From positions 1-8,528 of the forward strand of contig JANOHV010000239.1 in NCBI GenBank assembly GCA_031406795.1: a stretch of 8,528 bases of DNA, read 5' to 3'. Position numbers and translations under genes: made by a program. Every line of letters starts with the position of its first letter. Within the stretch, counting starts at the first letter, position 1. Shown here in pieces: positions 1 through 6,766 of this stretch. The notes beneath the pieces were generated by a model, which was not told the DNA's origin, ran no database searches, and saw only the letters and a list, made by a program, of their open reading frames with translations. This DNA is from DATDCY01 sp031406795 [NCBI: Candidatus Rokuibacteriota bacterium] (GTDB lineage: Bacteria; JAUVQV01).

Positions 1-737
1 TGCACGGGCACTTCTTCCGCCTGGTGAACGGGCAGGGGGACCACGCGCCGCTCAAGCACACGGTGGACGTTGCGCCGATGTCGACGACGGTCATCGAATT
101 CGCCGCCGACGAGCGCGGCGACTGGTTTTTCCACTGCCACCTGCTCTACCACATGGAGAGCGGCATGGCGCGCGTGCTTCGCTACGAGGGCTACGACCCC
201 GGCCCGGAGCTGGCCGGCAGTCGCCGGGCGGCGCACGAGGACCACGCGCACTCCTTCGCCGCGGCCGAGTTGCTCAGTTCCCGGGCCGCCGGTGAGCTGC
301 ACCTGCTCGACACGCGGAACGGCTATCGACTGCGCGCCGAGATGGGGTGGGGCCGCGTCGCCGGCACCGCATGGGAGGTGTCCGCCGCGTACGAGCGCTG
401 GGTGAACGGGTTCTTCCTGCCGTTCGTCGGAACCGAGATCGACGGCGGCGCGGGCGGGGATTCGGCGGCGCGGGGCGTGGTCGGCGCGCGCTACCTGCTC
501 CCGCTGCTGCTGGAGGCGACGCTGCGCGCGGACACCGCGGGCGGGCTCGGGCTCGCCCTGGGGAAGGAACTGCCTCTGCTGCCGCGGCTCGATCTGCGCG
601 CGGAGGCCTCGTACGACACCCGCGAGGGCTGGGACGGGAACGGGGAGCTGCGCTACCTCCTCGCGAGGCGGCTTTCGCTGGTGCTTGGCTGGCACGCGCG
701 CTTCGGCTGGGGTGTCGGCGTTCGGGCGACCTATTAG
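1..737 (+). CDS. Multicopper oxidase (CopA-type) C-terminus fused to CopB-like outer-membrane barrel, 5'-truncated
   Basis: The gene enters from the left edge; the first full codon is at base 3 and the stop is TAG at 735-737, leaving 244 visible residues. The chain opens with HGHFFRL, a cupredoxin copper-site strand. At residues 44-55 it has HCHLLYHMESGM, the HCHxxxHxxxxM motif carrying type 1, 2 and 3 copper ligands of multicopper oxidases; the wording matches periplasmic CopA-type copper(I) oxidases. Such proteins normally end soon after this motif. Here a His-rich linker (about 70-95) leads into about 145 residues of alternating amphipathic strands (GYRLRAEMGWGR, WEVSAAYERWVNG, LDLRAEASYD) ending in RATY, a terminal aromatic residue typical of outer-membrane barrels. 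This part resembles CopB (copper resistance protein B). I infer an oxidase anchored to the outer membrane for copper tolerance. Oxidase end: very sure. CopB assignment: fairly sure. Confidence 0.88.
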   Translation, partial: HGHFFRLVNGQGDHAPLKHTVDVAPMSTTVIEFAADERGDWFFHCHLLYHMESGMARVLRYEGYDPGPELAGSRRAAHEDHAHSFAAAELLSSRAAGELHLLDTRNGYRLRAEMGWGRVAGTAWEVSAAYERWVNGFFLPFVGTEIDGGAGGDSAARGVVGARYLLPLLLEATLRADTAGGLGLALGKELPLLPRLDLRAEASYDTREGWDGNGELRYLLARRLSLVLGWHARFGWGVGVRATY

Positions 738-802
738 CACTACAGCGAATCTTTATAAATAACACAGTGAGAATAGTGATAAACGCACAAAGGTTCGTCC
801 CC

Positions 803-824
803 GATCCGCGCGCACGCGCGGATC
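803..824. repeat. Palindrome copy 1 (GATCCGCGCG inverted repeat)
   Basis: A perfect 10-bp inverted repeat, GATCCGCGCG (803-812) and CGCGCGGATC (815-824), is separated by CA. The same half-site recurs at 980-1004 and, in reverse orientation, at 8028-8052. Upstream CCCC (799-802) is shared with the reverse complement of the copy near 8050. No T-run follows, so it does not look like an intrinsic terminator of the oxidase gene. Confidence 0.75.
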
Positions 825-966
825 CAGCAACAGAGGAAGCATTTCAACCGTCGAAAAAGCCGGACTTATTGCAGGAAGCACGGCGTGGCAGAGGTCAAGC
901 ATCGCTTGAAGTATGCATTGCGATCGGATATGAGCAACGACTTGGATAAACCGGACCAGGTGACAA

Positions 967-1012
967 GCCTGACTTTCCTGATCCGCGCGTTACGCGCGGA
1001 TTTGGGTCAGGC
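967..1012. repeat. Palindrome copy 2 inside a larger hairpin
   Basis: The inner perfect inverted repeat pairs ATCCGCGCG (981-989) with CGCGCGGAT (993-1001) around TTA. An outer 7-bp stem pairs GCCTGAC (967-973) with GTCAGGC (1006-1012), so the whole 46 bases can fold as one hairpin with an internal loop. Bases 980-1004 match the reverse complement of 8028-8052 at 24 of 25 positions. Its centre lies about 66 bases upstream of the predicted start of transcription for the SH3b gene. It could be a dispersed REP-like element or an operator. Confidence 0.75.
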
Positions 1013-1021
1013 ACGGACTCC

Positions 1022-1050
1022 TTGCAATTGGGGAATCCGGCAACTACAAT
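1022..1050 (+). promoter_or_regulatory. Sigma-70-type promoter of the SH3b-M48-SDR run
   Basis: TTGCAA (1022-1027) and TACAAT (1045-1050) are separated by exactly 17 bases; the -10 box matches 5 of 6 consensus positions and the -35 box 4 of 6. Transcription would start near 1057, only about 4 bases before the ATG at 1061. No Shine-Dalgarno sequence precedes that ATG, so the transcript may be nearly leaderless. The prediction comes from sequence only. Confidence 0.55.
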
Positions 1051-1060
1051 TTTCTCGCTT

Positions 1061-1546
1061 ATGCGCAACGTGACGAAACCGCTCCTCATCGCGTTTCTGG
1101 TCATGCTCCTCGGGAGCACCGCCGCGCGCGCCGCGCAGGAGAAGATCTTCGTCACCGTGAAAGCGACCTCCATCCGCAGGGACCGCCAGTTTTACGCCCC
1201 GACCGTCGCGTCCGCGGTCTTCCGCGACCCGCTGCTCGTCCTGGCCCGCGAGAAGGACTGGATCCGGGTGCGGGCGAAGGGGGTCGAGGGCTGGATCCAC
1301 GCCTCGGCGACCGCCGCGACCGCCGTGTCGGTCAGCGCGAAGGAGGCCGCCGTCGGGGTCTCCGAGGGCGACGTGGCGTTCGCCAGCAAGGGTTTCGATG
1401 CCGCCGTCGAGCGTGAGTACGCGAAGGGGAAATCCCAGGCGAACTTCGCGGGCGTCGACCGCATGGAGAAGCTCGCGACCTCCGAGAGCGCCCTGGCGGA
1501 GTTCAAGAGGGCCGGCAATCTGCGGGCGCGGGGCGAGAAGCCGTGA
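1061..1546 (+). CDS. Secreted bacterial SH3 (SH3b) domain protein
   Basis: This 161-residue protein has a signal peptide: MRNVTK, a hydrophobic core (LLIAFLVMLLGS) and an ARA-type cleavage site near residues 22-26, so it should be periplasmic. Residues about 30-75 form an SH3b fold: a VTVKATSIRRD strand, a VLAREKDWIRVRAK turn and GVEGWIHAS, the GWI/GWV signature of these domains. SH3b domains commonly bind peptidoglycan or proteins at the wall. The C-terminal half (about 85-161) is charged, probably helical, and not recognised. I chose ATG 1061 because it starts directly at the signal peptide; the in-frame TTG at 1022 lies inside the -35 box. The stop overlaps the start of the M48 gene by four bases (GTGA), which implies translational coupling and a shared role, possibly as an envelope adaptor for the protease. 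Specific function unknown. Confidence 0.85.
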   Translation: MRNVTKPLLIAFLVMLLGSTAARAAQEKIFVTVKATSIRRDRQFYAPTVASAVFRDPLLVLAREKDWIRVRAKGVEGWIHASATAATAVSVSAKEAAVGVSEGDVAFASKGFDAAVEREYAKGKSQANFAGVDRMEKLATSESALAEFKRAGNLRARGEKP

Positions 1547-2502
1547 ACGGGTCGCGGGCGGGGCGCGGTCTGCTCGCCGCGGCGGCGCTGCTGTGGGCCG
1601 CCGCGGGGTGCTCGACCGCCGCTCTGAAGGACGTCGCCGCCAAGACCGCCCGCACGGGGGTCGCGATCAAGGACAAGGCCGTCGTGCACGGCGGCGCGCT
1701 GGCGAGCGAAACCGCCGCGCACGGCAAGGCGGTGGCGCAGACGACCACGAAGGCGCTGCGCAAGGGGTTTGCGGATCTGACGCCGCAGGAGGAATACTTC
1801 ATCGGCCGCGCGGTCGCCGCGCGGGTCCTGGGCCTCTACCGTCCGGCGGACAACCCGGAGGCGACGCGCTACCTGAACACGCTCGGCCTCGCCGTGGCGC
1901 AGGCCTCCTCCTGGCCCGAGACGTACGGCGGCTGGCACTTCATGCTCCTCGACAGCGACGAGGTCAACGCTTTCGCGGCGCCCGGGGGGTTCATCTTCGT
2001 CACCCGCGGGCTCCACCAGAGCTGCCGGACGGAGGAGCAGTTGGCGGCGGTGATCGCCCACGAAGTCGGCCACGTGACGCTGCGGCACGGCCTGGGGGCG
2101 ATCAAGACCTCGCGGCTGACCGAGGCCTTCGCGATCATCGGCACCGAGGCCGTCAAGGAGTTCACCGGCGCGAATCTCGCGAAGATCACCGAGGCGTTCG
2201 CCGGCACGATCGACGACATCATCGACCAGATGGTGTCGCTCGGTTACTCGCGCTGGCAGGAGTACGCCGCCGACGCCGAGGGCGGCCGGATCGCCTACCG
2301 CGCGGGCTACAATCCGGCGGGCCTGGCGGAGTTCCTCCAGAGCCTGCAGGCCCGGGCCGCCAAGGCCGAAAAGAAGGGGTTCTTCAGCACGCATCCGCCG
2401 GCCGCCGATCGCCTGGAGAAGGTCGAGGAGTTGATCGTCGCGGAGAAGCTCAAGGGCGAGACCGACCCGGCGCGGACCGCACGCTTTTCCAAGACCCGCT
2501 GA
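1543..2502 (+). CDS. M48-family zinc metalloprotease lipoprotein
   Basis: This 319-residue protein starts at GTG 1543, overlapping the upstream stop. Residues 1-23 are a lipoprotein signal (RAGRGLLAAAALLWAAAGC), with Cys23 as the expected lipidated residue. A helical, Ala/Lys-rich segment (about 25-75) precedes the peptidase. Zinc-site residues are visible: HEVGH at 173-177 and the third ligand Glu240 in the SRxxEYAAD motif at 236-244. RAGYNPAGL and FFSTHPPAADR (280-290) follow, as in M48 enzymes. The family cleaves misfolded or mis-assembled envelope proteins; small lipoprotein members such as E. coli LoiP and YcaL are the nearest type by architecture. It lacks the TPR domain of BepA. I infer periplasm-facing quality control in concert with the SH3b protein. 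The fold and catalytic class are secure; the substrate is not known. Confidence 0.93.
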   Translation: MNGSRAGRGLLAAAALLWAAAGCSTAALKDVAAKTARTGVAIKDKAVVHGGALASETAAHGKAVAQTTTKALRKGFADLTPQEEYFIGRAVAARVLGLYRPADNPEATRYLNTLGLAVAQASSWPETYGGWHFMLLDSDEVNAFAAPGGFIFVTRGLHQSCRTEEQLAAVIAHEVGHVTLRHGLGAIKTSRLTEAFAIIGTEAVKEFTGANLAKITEAFAGTIDDIIDQMVSLGYSRWQEYAADAEGGRIAYRAGYNPAGLAEFLQSLQARAAKAEKKGFFSTHPPAADRLEKVEELIVAEKLKGETDPARTARFSKTR

Positions 2503-2512
2503 CCCGGGCGGC

Positions 2513-3529
2513 GTGAGCGAGTTGCCCGTGAGCGGAGCCACCGCGCTGATCACCGGCACGAGGGCGCTCGTTTCGGGCGCGACCGGTTTTCTCGGCGGAC
2601 ACCTCGCCCAGGTTCTCCACGGGCTCGGCTACCGGGTGCGCATCCTGGTGCACAAGCGCCACCGCGTCGAACACCTGCTCGCGCTCGGGATGGAGATCAT
2701 CGAGGGCGATCTGCTCGAGACGGCCTCGCTGGTCCGGGCCACGGCCGGGCAGAGCGTCGTCTTCCATACCGCCGGCAAGGTCACGGACTGGGGGCCGCGG
2801 TCCGAGTACTTCCAGGTGAACGCGGAGGGCACGCGCAACGTCATCGCGGCCTGCCGCGAGAGCGGCGTCGGGCGCCTGGTGCACGTCAGTTCCCTCTCGG
2901 TGCTCGGGCTGCCGCGCTCGGGAGTCGTGGTCACCGAGGAGACTCCGTACCCGCGCTCGCTGCCGGATTGGTACAGCCAGAGCAAGAAAGCGGCCGAACT
3001 GCTGGTGCGCGCGGCGAACGGGGAGGGCGGCCTCGCGACCACCGTCGTCCGGCCCGGCGTCATCTGGGGGCCCGGCGACATCACCATCCTGCCGCGGCTG
3101 GTAGATCTGCTGCGCCGCAGGCAGATGATCCTGATCGACGGCGGCCGCAACCTGCTCGGCCTTTCCCACATCGAGAGCCTCGCCCGCGGGCTGGTGCTCG
3201 CCGCCGAGTCGCTCGGGGCCCCGGGGCGGGTTTTTCACCTGACCGACGGCGAGGAGATCACCGCCCGGGAGGCCGTCGACGAGCTGGCCGCGGCCGTGGG
3301 CGTGCCGCGAGCGCGCCTGTCGCTCCCCTACAGCGTGGTCTACGGCATCGCGGCGTTGATCGAGGGCGCCGCGCTGCTCGCCCGCCGCAAGACGCCGCCG
3401 CGCATGACGCGCTACGGCGTCCGCCTGGTGGCCTGTCACTGCCGCTACGACATCGGCCGGGCAAGGAGCGAACTCGGGTACAAACCCCTCGTGACCTTCC
3501 GCGAAGGAATCAAACTGCTCTCATTCTGA
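2513..3529 (+). CDS. NAD(P)-dependent epimerase/dehydratase, 3-beta-HSD-like extended SDR
   Basis: This 338-residue protein begins 10 bases after the M48 stop. The Rossmann motif SGATGFLGGH (21-30) follows strand RALV. EGDL (64-67), VVFHTAGKVTDWG (82-94) and a Ser pair (126-127) precede the catalytic YSQSK (Tyr154, Lys158). VVRPGVIWGPGD (178-189) and the DGGRNLLGLSHIESLARG stretch (209-226) are typical of the 3-beta-hydroxysteroid dehydrogenase/OleD-like branch of extended SDRs. It should therefore oxidise or reduce a hydroxyl/keto group on a lipid-like or isoprenoid substrate. A hydrophobic segment (VVYGIAALIEGAALLA, 275-290) may touch the membrane. The start is uncertain: GTG 2513 has only a weak ribosome site, and GTG 2528 is also possible. 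VSGAT occurs twice near the N-terminus (6-10, 20-24). Candidate substrates include beta-hydroxy-keto lipids, sterol or hopanoid precursors, or oxidised ceramide. Confidence 0.88.
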   Translation: MSELPVSGATALITGTRALVSGATGFLGGHLAQVLHGLGYRVRILVHKRHRVEHLLALGMEIIEGDLLETASLVRATAGQSVVFHTAGKVTDWGPRSEYFQVNAEGTRNVIAACRESGVGRLVHVSSLSVLGLPRSGVVVTEETPYPRSLPDWYSQSKKAAELLVRAANGEGGLATTVVRPGVIWGPGDITILPRLVDLLRRRQMILIDGGRNLLGLSHIESLARGLVLAAESLGAPGRVFHLTDGEEITAREAVDELAAAVGVPRARLSLPYSVVYGIAALIEGAALLARRKTPPRMTRYGVRLVACHCRYDIGRARSELGYKPLVTFREGIKLLSF

Positions 3530-3924
3530 TCCGCCCACCTTCCGGCTCGCGTGCGGACTGCGGGGTCCTGACGCTGCGGACCTCCATCGTGTTTATGCCC
3601 CCCGAGCGGGCACTCACTTCGCTCCGCCGATGGAGACCTCCCCTCCGCGCCACCCCTTCGTCCAGACCGTACTTCACAACAGTCCGTAACCGATACGAGC
3701 GAGGCGGCCGGGGCGTCACTGAGGGAAGATGCGCGGAGCCGCCGATCAGCCCGGAGCCGTGCCCGGGGCGGTCCCGCAGGGACGCGGGCTCGTTGTTTGA
3801 GCCGAAGGCGAGTTACGAGACCGCGAGCACCGGGCGCGGTTCCGGGCAGGCGGCGCAGACGCACGACCGAAGGGACGATCCAGTCGCCTCGCGCACGCAG
3901 ACGAGTTGAGTCGCAGTCGCCTGC
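3530..3924. repeat. Hairpin-dense convergent intergenic region with REP-like inverted pair
   Basis: About 395 bases lie between two convergent genes; no plausible gene is seen. Stems that can be read by eye: CTCCATCG (3582-3589) with CGATGGAG (3628-3635), enclosing TGCCC/GGGCA (3596-3600, 3608-3612); GGCGGC (3703-3708) with GCCGCC (3738-3743); GTCCC/GGGAC (3771-3775, 3779-3783); GGCTC/GAGCC (3787-3791, 3799-3803); CCGCG/CGCGG (3821-3825, 3835-3839). ACTCACTTCGCTC (3612-3624) recurs in the opposite orientation at 3799-3814, which on the minus strand reads AACTCGCCTTCGGCTC. This is the look of REP or REPIN-type elements mobilised by RAYT transposases. It may also end transcription from both sides. 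TGCGGAC is directly repeated at 3552-3558 and 3575-3581. Confidence 0.55.
3582..3635. terminator. Large hairpin downstream of the SDR gene, possible terminator
   Basis: The 8-bp outer stem (3582-3589 with 3628-3635) encloses a 5-bp inner hairpin (3596-3612). It sits about 50 bases after the SDR stop in a convergent gap, where transcription should end. It has no following T-run, so it is not a classical intrinsic terminator; it might act with Rho or simply be part of the REP-like element. Confidence 0.3.
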
Positions 3925-5001
3925 CTACTCCTCGCCCGTTATAAGCTTGCGCTCCAGGTCGGTGGAGCGCGAGAGCCGCTTCGCCTCCTCCATCGTGATC
4001 ACGCCCTTGCGGAACAGCGCCAGCAGATGCTGATCCTGCGTCTGCATCTTGTACAGCGAACCGCCGCTCGCGATGTGCCGGTCGATCTCGTCGAGCCGCC
4101 CTTCGCGAATGCAGCCCTGAATCGTGCCCGTCGAGCGCATCACCTCGACGACCGGAAGCAGCCGCTCCCCCGTCTTGTCGAGAATCAGCCGCAGTGAAAC
4201 CGTGGCCACAAGAATGTCCGCCAGCCGCTGGCGGATGATCTCCTGCGCGTCGGGCGGATAGTGGCCGACGAGGCGGTTGATCGTGGAGACCGCGCCCTGC
4301 GTGTGCAGCGTCGAGAGGACCAGGTGGCCGGTCTCCGCGGCCTTGATGCACGCGTCGATGGTTTCGCGGTCGCGCATCTCGCCGACCATGATCACGTCGG
4401 GGTCCATGCGCAGCGCCGCCTTGAGCCCGGCGCCGAAACTCTCCGTGTCGGGGCCGACCTCGCGCTGGATCAGGCAGCTCTTGCGCGAGGTGAAGAGAAA
4501 CTCGATCGGGTCTTCGAGCGTCAGGATGTTGTAGTTGCAGGTTTCGTTCAGGTACTGGATCATCGAAGACATCGTGGTGGTCTTGCCGTTGCCGGTCGGG
4601 CCGGTCACGAGCACCAGCCCGGTCCGGGCCTGGACGATCTCGCCGAGCACGGGGGGCAGGTTCAGGTCCGCGAAGGTCCCGATCGCGGGGGGGATCGCCC
4701 GCATCACCACGCCGAAATGGCGGCGCTGGCGGAAGATGCTGACGCGGAAGCGCCCGGCCCCTTCGGGCAGCGCGTAGGAGGTGTCGAGCTCCCTGATCGT
4801 GCCGGACGGGGCGAGGTCGTTGTTCTTGAGGATCAGCCCGACGATGGCCTCCGTGTCCTGCGGCATCAGATTCGGCAGCTTGGAGCGGACCAGCTGGCCG
4901 TGGATGCGGAAGAACGGCGGGTTGTCGACCTCGAAGTGGATGTCGGAGACCTTCTTCTGGAAGGCGATCTCGAGGATCTGGGAGAAAATCTTCGGGTTCA
5001 T
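3925..5001 (-). CDS. pilT: Type IV pilus retraction ATPase, PilT/PilU-like
   Basis: This 358-residue protein matches PilT in length and motif order. The N-terminal PAS-like domain begins MNPKIFSQILEIAFQKKVSDIHFEV. It is followed by Walker A GPTGNGKTTT (134-143), the Asp box ILTLEDPIEF (159-168), Walker B VIMVGEMRD (203-211, catalytic Glu208) and the His box VLSTLHT (228-234). The C-terminus has the KMQTQDQHLLALFRKGVIT segment (318-336) typical of the family. The hexamer hydrolyses ATP at the inner-membrane base of the pilus to depolymerise pilin. ATG 5001 was chosen because AGAGG lies 7 bases upstream and the family begins here; the open frame runs back to 5136 but overlaps the preceding gene. 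It is 22 bases downstream of the PATAN gene and last in its operon. PilT versus PilU cannot be settled without a tree; no other pilus gene is in view. Confidence 0.94.
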   Translation of the reverse strand: MNPKIFSQILEIAFQKKVSDIHFEVDNPPFFRIHGQLVRSKLPNLMPQDTEAIVGLILKNNDLAPSGTIRELDTSYALPEGAGRFRVSIFRQRRHFGVVMRAIPPAIGTFADLNLPPVLGEIVQARTGLVLVTGPTGNGKTTTMSSMIQYLNETCNYNILTLEDPIEFLFTSRKSCLIQREVGPDTESFGAGLKAALRMDPDVIMVGEMRDRETIDACIKAAETGHLVLSTLHTQGAVSTINRLVGHYPPDAQEIIRQRLADILVATVSLRLILDKTGERLLPVVEVMRSTGTIQGCIREGRLDEIDRHIASGGSLYKMQTQDQHLLALFRKGVITMEEAKRLSRSTDLERKLITGEE

Positions 5002-5023
5002 CTGATCACCTCTGTTGTGCGGT

Positions 5024-6766
5024 TCAGGCTTTTTGCGGACGCGCCAGGGCGTCGAGCACCAGCCCGGCGTGACGGGCGAAGATGTCGAGAAGCTCGATCG
5101 GCACCGGCGTCGCCCAATCCGCGCCGAAGTCGCCATAGGTGAGCGCGAGCACTTTGCCCGCGGAGGTCTTCAACGGGAGCACCGCGATCTTCGGGCTGTG
5201 CGGCTCGCCGATCTGCTCGTACAGCCGCTTGAGCGTCGGCTCTTCGGGCGCCTGTCCGTAAAAGAGCAGGCCGCCGTCGATGACCGTCGCGAGCACCGAG
5301 GGCCGGTCGAAGGGCACGTGGGTCTTGCGCGACGGCGCCACCGAGCGGTTCCCGCTCAGCCCGATGCTGCGCTCGACGATCACCTCGGCCCCGGAGACGA
5401 GCAGGGTCAGGGAGCGCGGGTAGAGCGACGCGACGAACTGCAGCAGCGAGAGGGAGACTTCGGCCGGCTTCGTCAGGCTGCCCAGCCCCGCGAGCCGCTC
5501 CCGGAAATCCGCCAGTTCGACCCGTCCAAGCGGGGCGCTCGGCCGCTGCAGGCAGGCGAGAAACGCCTCGGCGAACAGGATGAAGTCCCGCGAGAAACCC
5601 GGCGTGTCCGGCGTGCGTCCCGGTTTCGTGAGCGTCGTCAGCGCCCCCGCGCAGAGCGCCCGAAGCGCGAGATCCTGCTGCCCGGGTCCGACGAGCCGGA
5701 TGAAGCGCAGCGCCGGGTAGCTGGCGCGGATGGCCTGGATCGTCGCATCCGCGTTCTCCTCGGAGAACACCCCCGGCTCATCGCCCGGGGGGTCGATCAC
5801 CAGCAGCGGTGTCAGGTCCCGGGCGAGCGACTGTTCGATGATGTGCCTGAGGTCCTGCGGCTCGTCGGTGGCGAAGACGAAGATGCTCCTCACGGCGCAA
5901 CTGGTCATGACGGTGTGGCTGAAGAGCTGGTCGCGGGTGAACAGGATCACGGCGAGGGAGGAGCCCTCGCCGGCGGCGGCGCTCTCCTCGAGCGCCGGCG
6001 GCTCGCCGATGCGCAGCAGGAAAGCGAGAAGCCGCTCCTGGTCCGCGGCGGGGAATCCGTCCAGCTCCTTGCGGATCCTGCGGCGGTGGTTCTCGTCCTC
6101 GCGCCGCTCTTCGGGGGCGGTCGCCGGGCTCGGGAGCTTGCGCTTCAGGCTCTCGACGTCGCCGAGCCCCAGGTCGTCGGCGCTGATGACGTCGTCCGCG
6201 GCGGGGGCGATCGGCGCTTCGGCAAAAGTCTCCTGCTGGAGCGTGCCGTCGCGCTTGCGCTCGTCGAAGATGCGCAGCGCCTCCATCAGGACGTTCTGCG
6301 TGCTCACCTGCGGCGGCGGTTCGTGGTGGTCGGGGAAATAGCGGTACTCGTCCGCCACGAGGATCTGCTCGACGTCGAGCTCGAAGCGGCCTTTCGGCCA
6401 GGTCAGCACTTCGACGATCGTCAGCTCGATCAGGGTCTGCAGCCCCCGGTAGGCCTCCTTGCGCTGCACGCGGCCGGTCTCGACCAGCAGCGCGATCAGC
6501 GGGGGCGGGTGCGGGCCGCGCGCGGCCTGCTCGGCGAGGGTCAGATCGAGCGCCGCGCGCGTGATGGCCCCGAGTTCGATCAGGATCGACCCGATGCGGA
6601 ACCCGGTGTTGACGTGGTTGGCGCTGATGATGAACCCGTCGCGGAAGCCGAGCTGGCACTCGCCCTTGGCGCCGATCAGCCGCAGCGTGCCGGACTTGCG
6701 GGTCTGCTGGAGCAGGGAAATGACGTCGATGAGGGGGAAGTGCTCCAGATCACCGGAGAAGGACAT
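5024..6766 (-). CDS. PATAN (DUF4388) protein with receiver-like and GAF-like domains
   Basis: This 580-residue protein starts at ATG 6766, with GGAGGAG 8 bases upstream. Residues 1 to about 135 are a PATAN/DUF4388 domain: SFSGDLEHFPLIDVISLLQQTRKSGTL, GFRDGFIISA, IGSILIELGAI, and TIVEVLTWPKGRFELD. A charged, probably flexible linker (about 150-265) follows. Residues about 271-405 have the strand-helix order of a receiver domain, with LLVID (Asp325) where the phosphoacceptor should be and LTKP (Lys381) at the conserved lysine. The usual N-terminal acidic pair is reduced (TRD) and the Ser/Thr of strand 4 is missing, so it is probably degenerate. Residues about 430-575 look GAF-like (IAVLPLKTSAGKVLALTYGDFG). 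No DNA-binding or enzymatic output domain is seen. Encoded between the GNAT gene (3-base gap) and pilT (22-base gap), it is probably a protein-protein regulator of pilus retraction. Confidence 0.85.
   Translation of the reverse strand: MSFSGDLEHFPLIDVISLLQQTRKSGTLRLIGAKGECQLGFRDGFIISANHVNTGFRIGSILIELGAITRAALDLTLAEQAARGPHPPPLIALLVETGRVQRKEAYRGLQTLIELTIVEVLTWPKGRFELDVEQILVADEYRYFPDHHEPPPQVSTQNVLMEALRIFDERKRDGTLQQETFAEAPIAPAADDVISADDLGLGDVESLKRKLPSPATAPEERREDENHRRRIRKELDGFPAADQERLLAFLLRIGEPPALEESAAAGEGSSLAVILFTRDQLFSHTVMTSCAVRSIFVFATDEPQDLRHIIEQSLARDLTPLLVIDPPGDEPGVFSEENADATIQAIRASYPALRFIRLVGPGQQDLALRALCAGALTTLTKPGRTPDTPGFSRDFILFAEAFLACLQRPSAPLGRVELADFRERLAGLGSLTKPAEVSLSLLQFVASLYPRSLTLLVSGAEVIVERSIGLSGNRSVAPSRKTHVPFDRPSVLATVIDGGLLFYGQAPEEPTLKRLYEQIGEPHSPKIAVLPLKTSAGKVLALTYGDFGADWATPVPIELLDIFARHAGLVLDALARPQKA

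Larger units (their letters stand above)
738..1060. other. AT-richer non-coding interval upstream of the SH3b gene
   Basis: About 320 bases without a convincing gene. The composition is visibly richer in A and T than the neighbouring genes, most strongly at 738-795. It holds a perfect palindrome (803-824), a small 6-bp inverted repeat with a 3-base loop (TCAAGC at 895-900, GCTTGA at 904-909), a larger hairpin containing a second palindrome copy (967-1012), and a promoter (1022-1050). Short open frames cross it (for example 885-1073), but they have no family resemblance and no ribosome binding site. No U-tract terminator is seen after the oxidase gene. It may be the remnant of a decayed gene or element. 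Confidence 0.6.

Noticed and set aside
803-824. Intrinsic terminator for the oxidase gene
   Set aside because: The palindrome is strong but not followed by a T-run, and it recurs elsewhere in positions that are not gene ends.
1022-1060. TTG start at 1022 for the SH3b protein
   Set aside because: It would put 13 residues before the signal peptide and the codon is part of the -35 box.
1192-2559. A 455-codon open frame on the minus strand
   Set aside because: It is antisense to the SH3b and M48 genes, and the Arg/Gly/Ala-rich product has no recognisable motif; the plus-strand HEVGH protease is clearly the real gene.
2968-3909. A 313-codon plus-strand frame running past the SDR into the intergenic region
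   Set aside because: It is out of frame with the SDR, and its Arg/Pro-rich translation reflects composition. The part beyond 3529 has no ribosome site or family match.
3746-4351. A minus-strand frame overlapping the pilT 3' end and the hairpin region
   Set aside because: It is a frame-shifted shadow of pilT followed by low-complexity Arg/Ala residues from the repeat block.
5002-5136. N-terminal extension of PilT to an upstream ATG at 5136
   Set aside because: The extra 45 residues are Arg/Ser-rich, overlap the PATAN gene and are absent from the family; ATG 5001 has a proper ribosome site.
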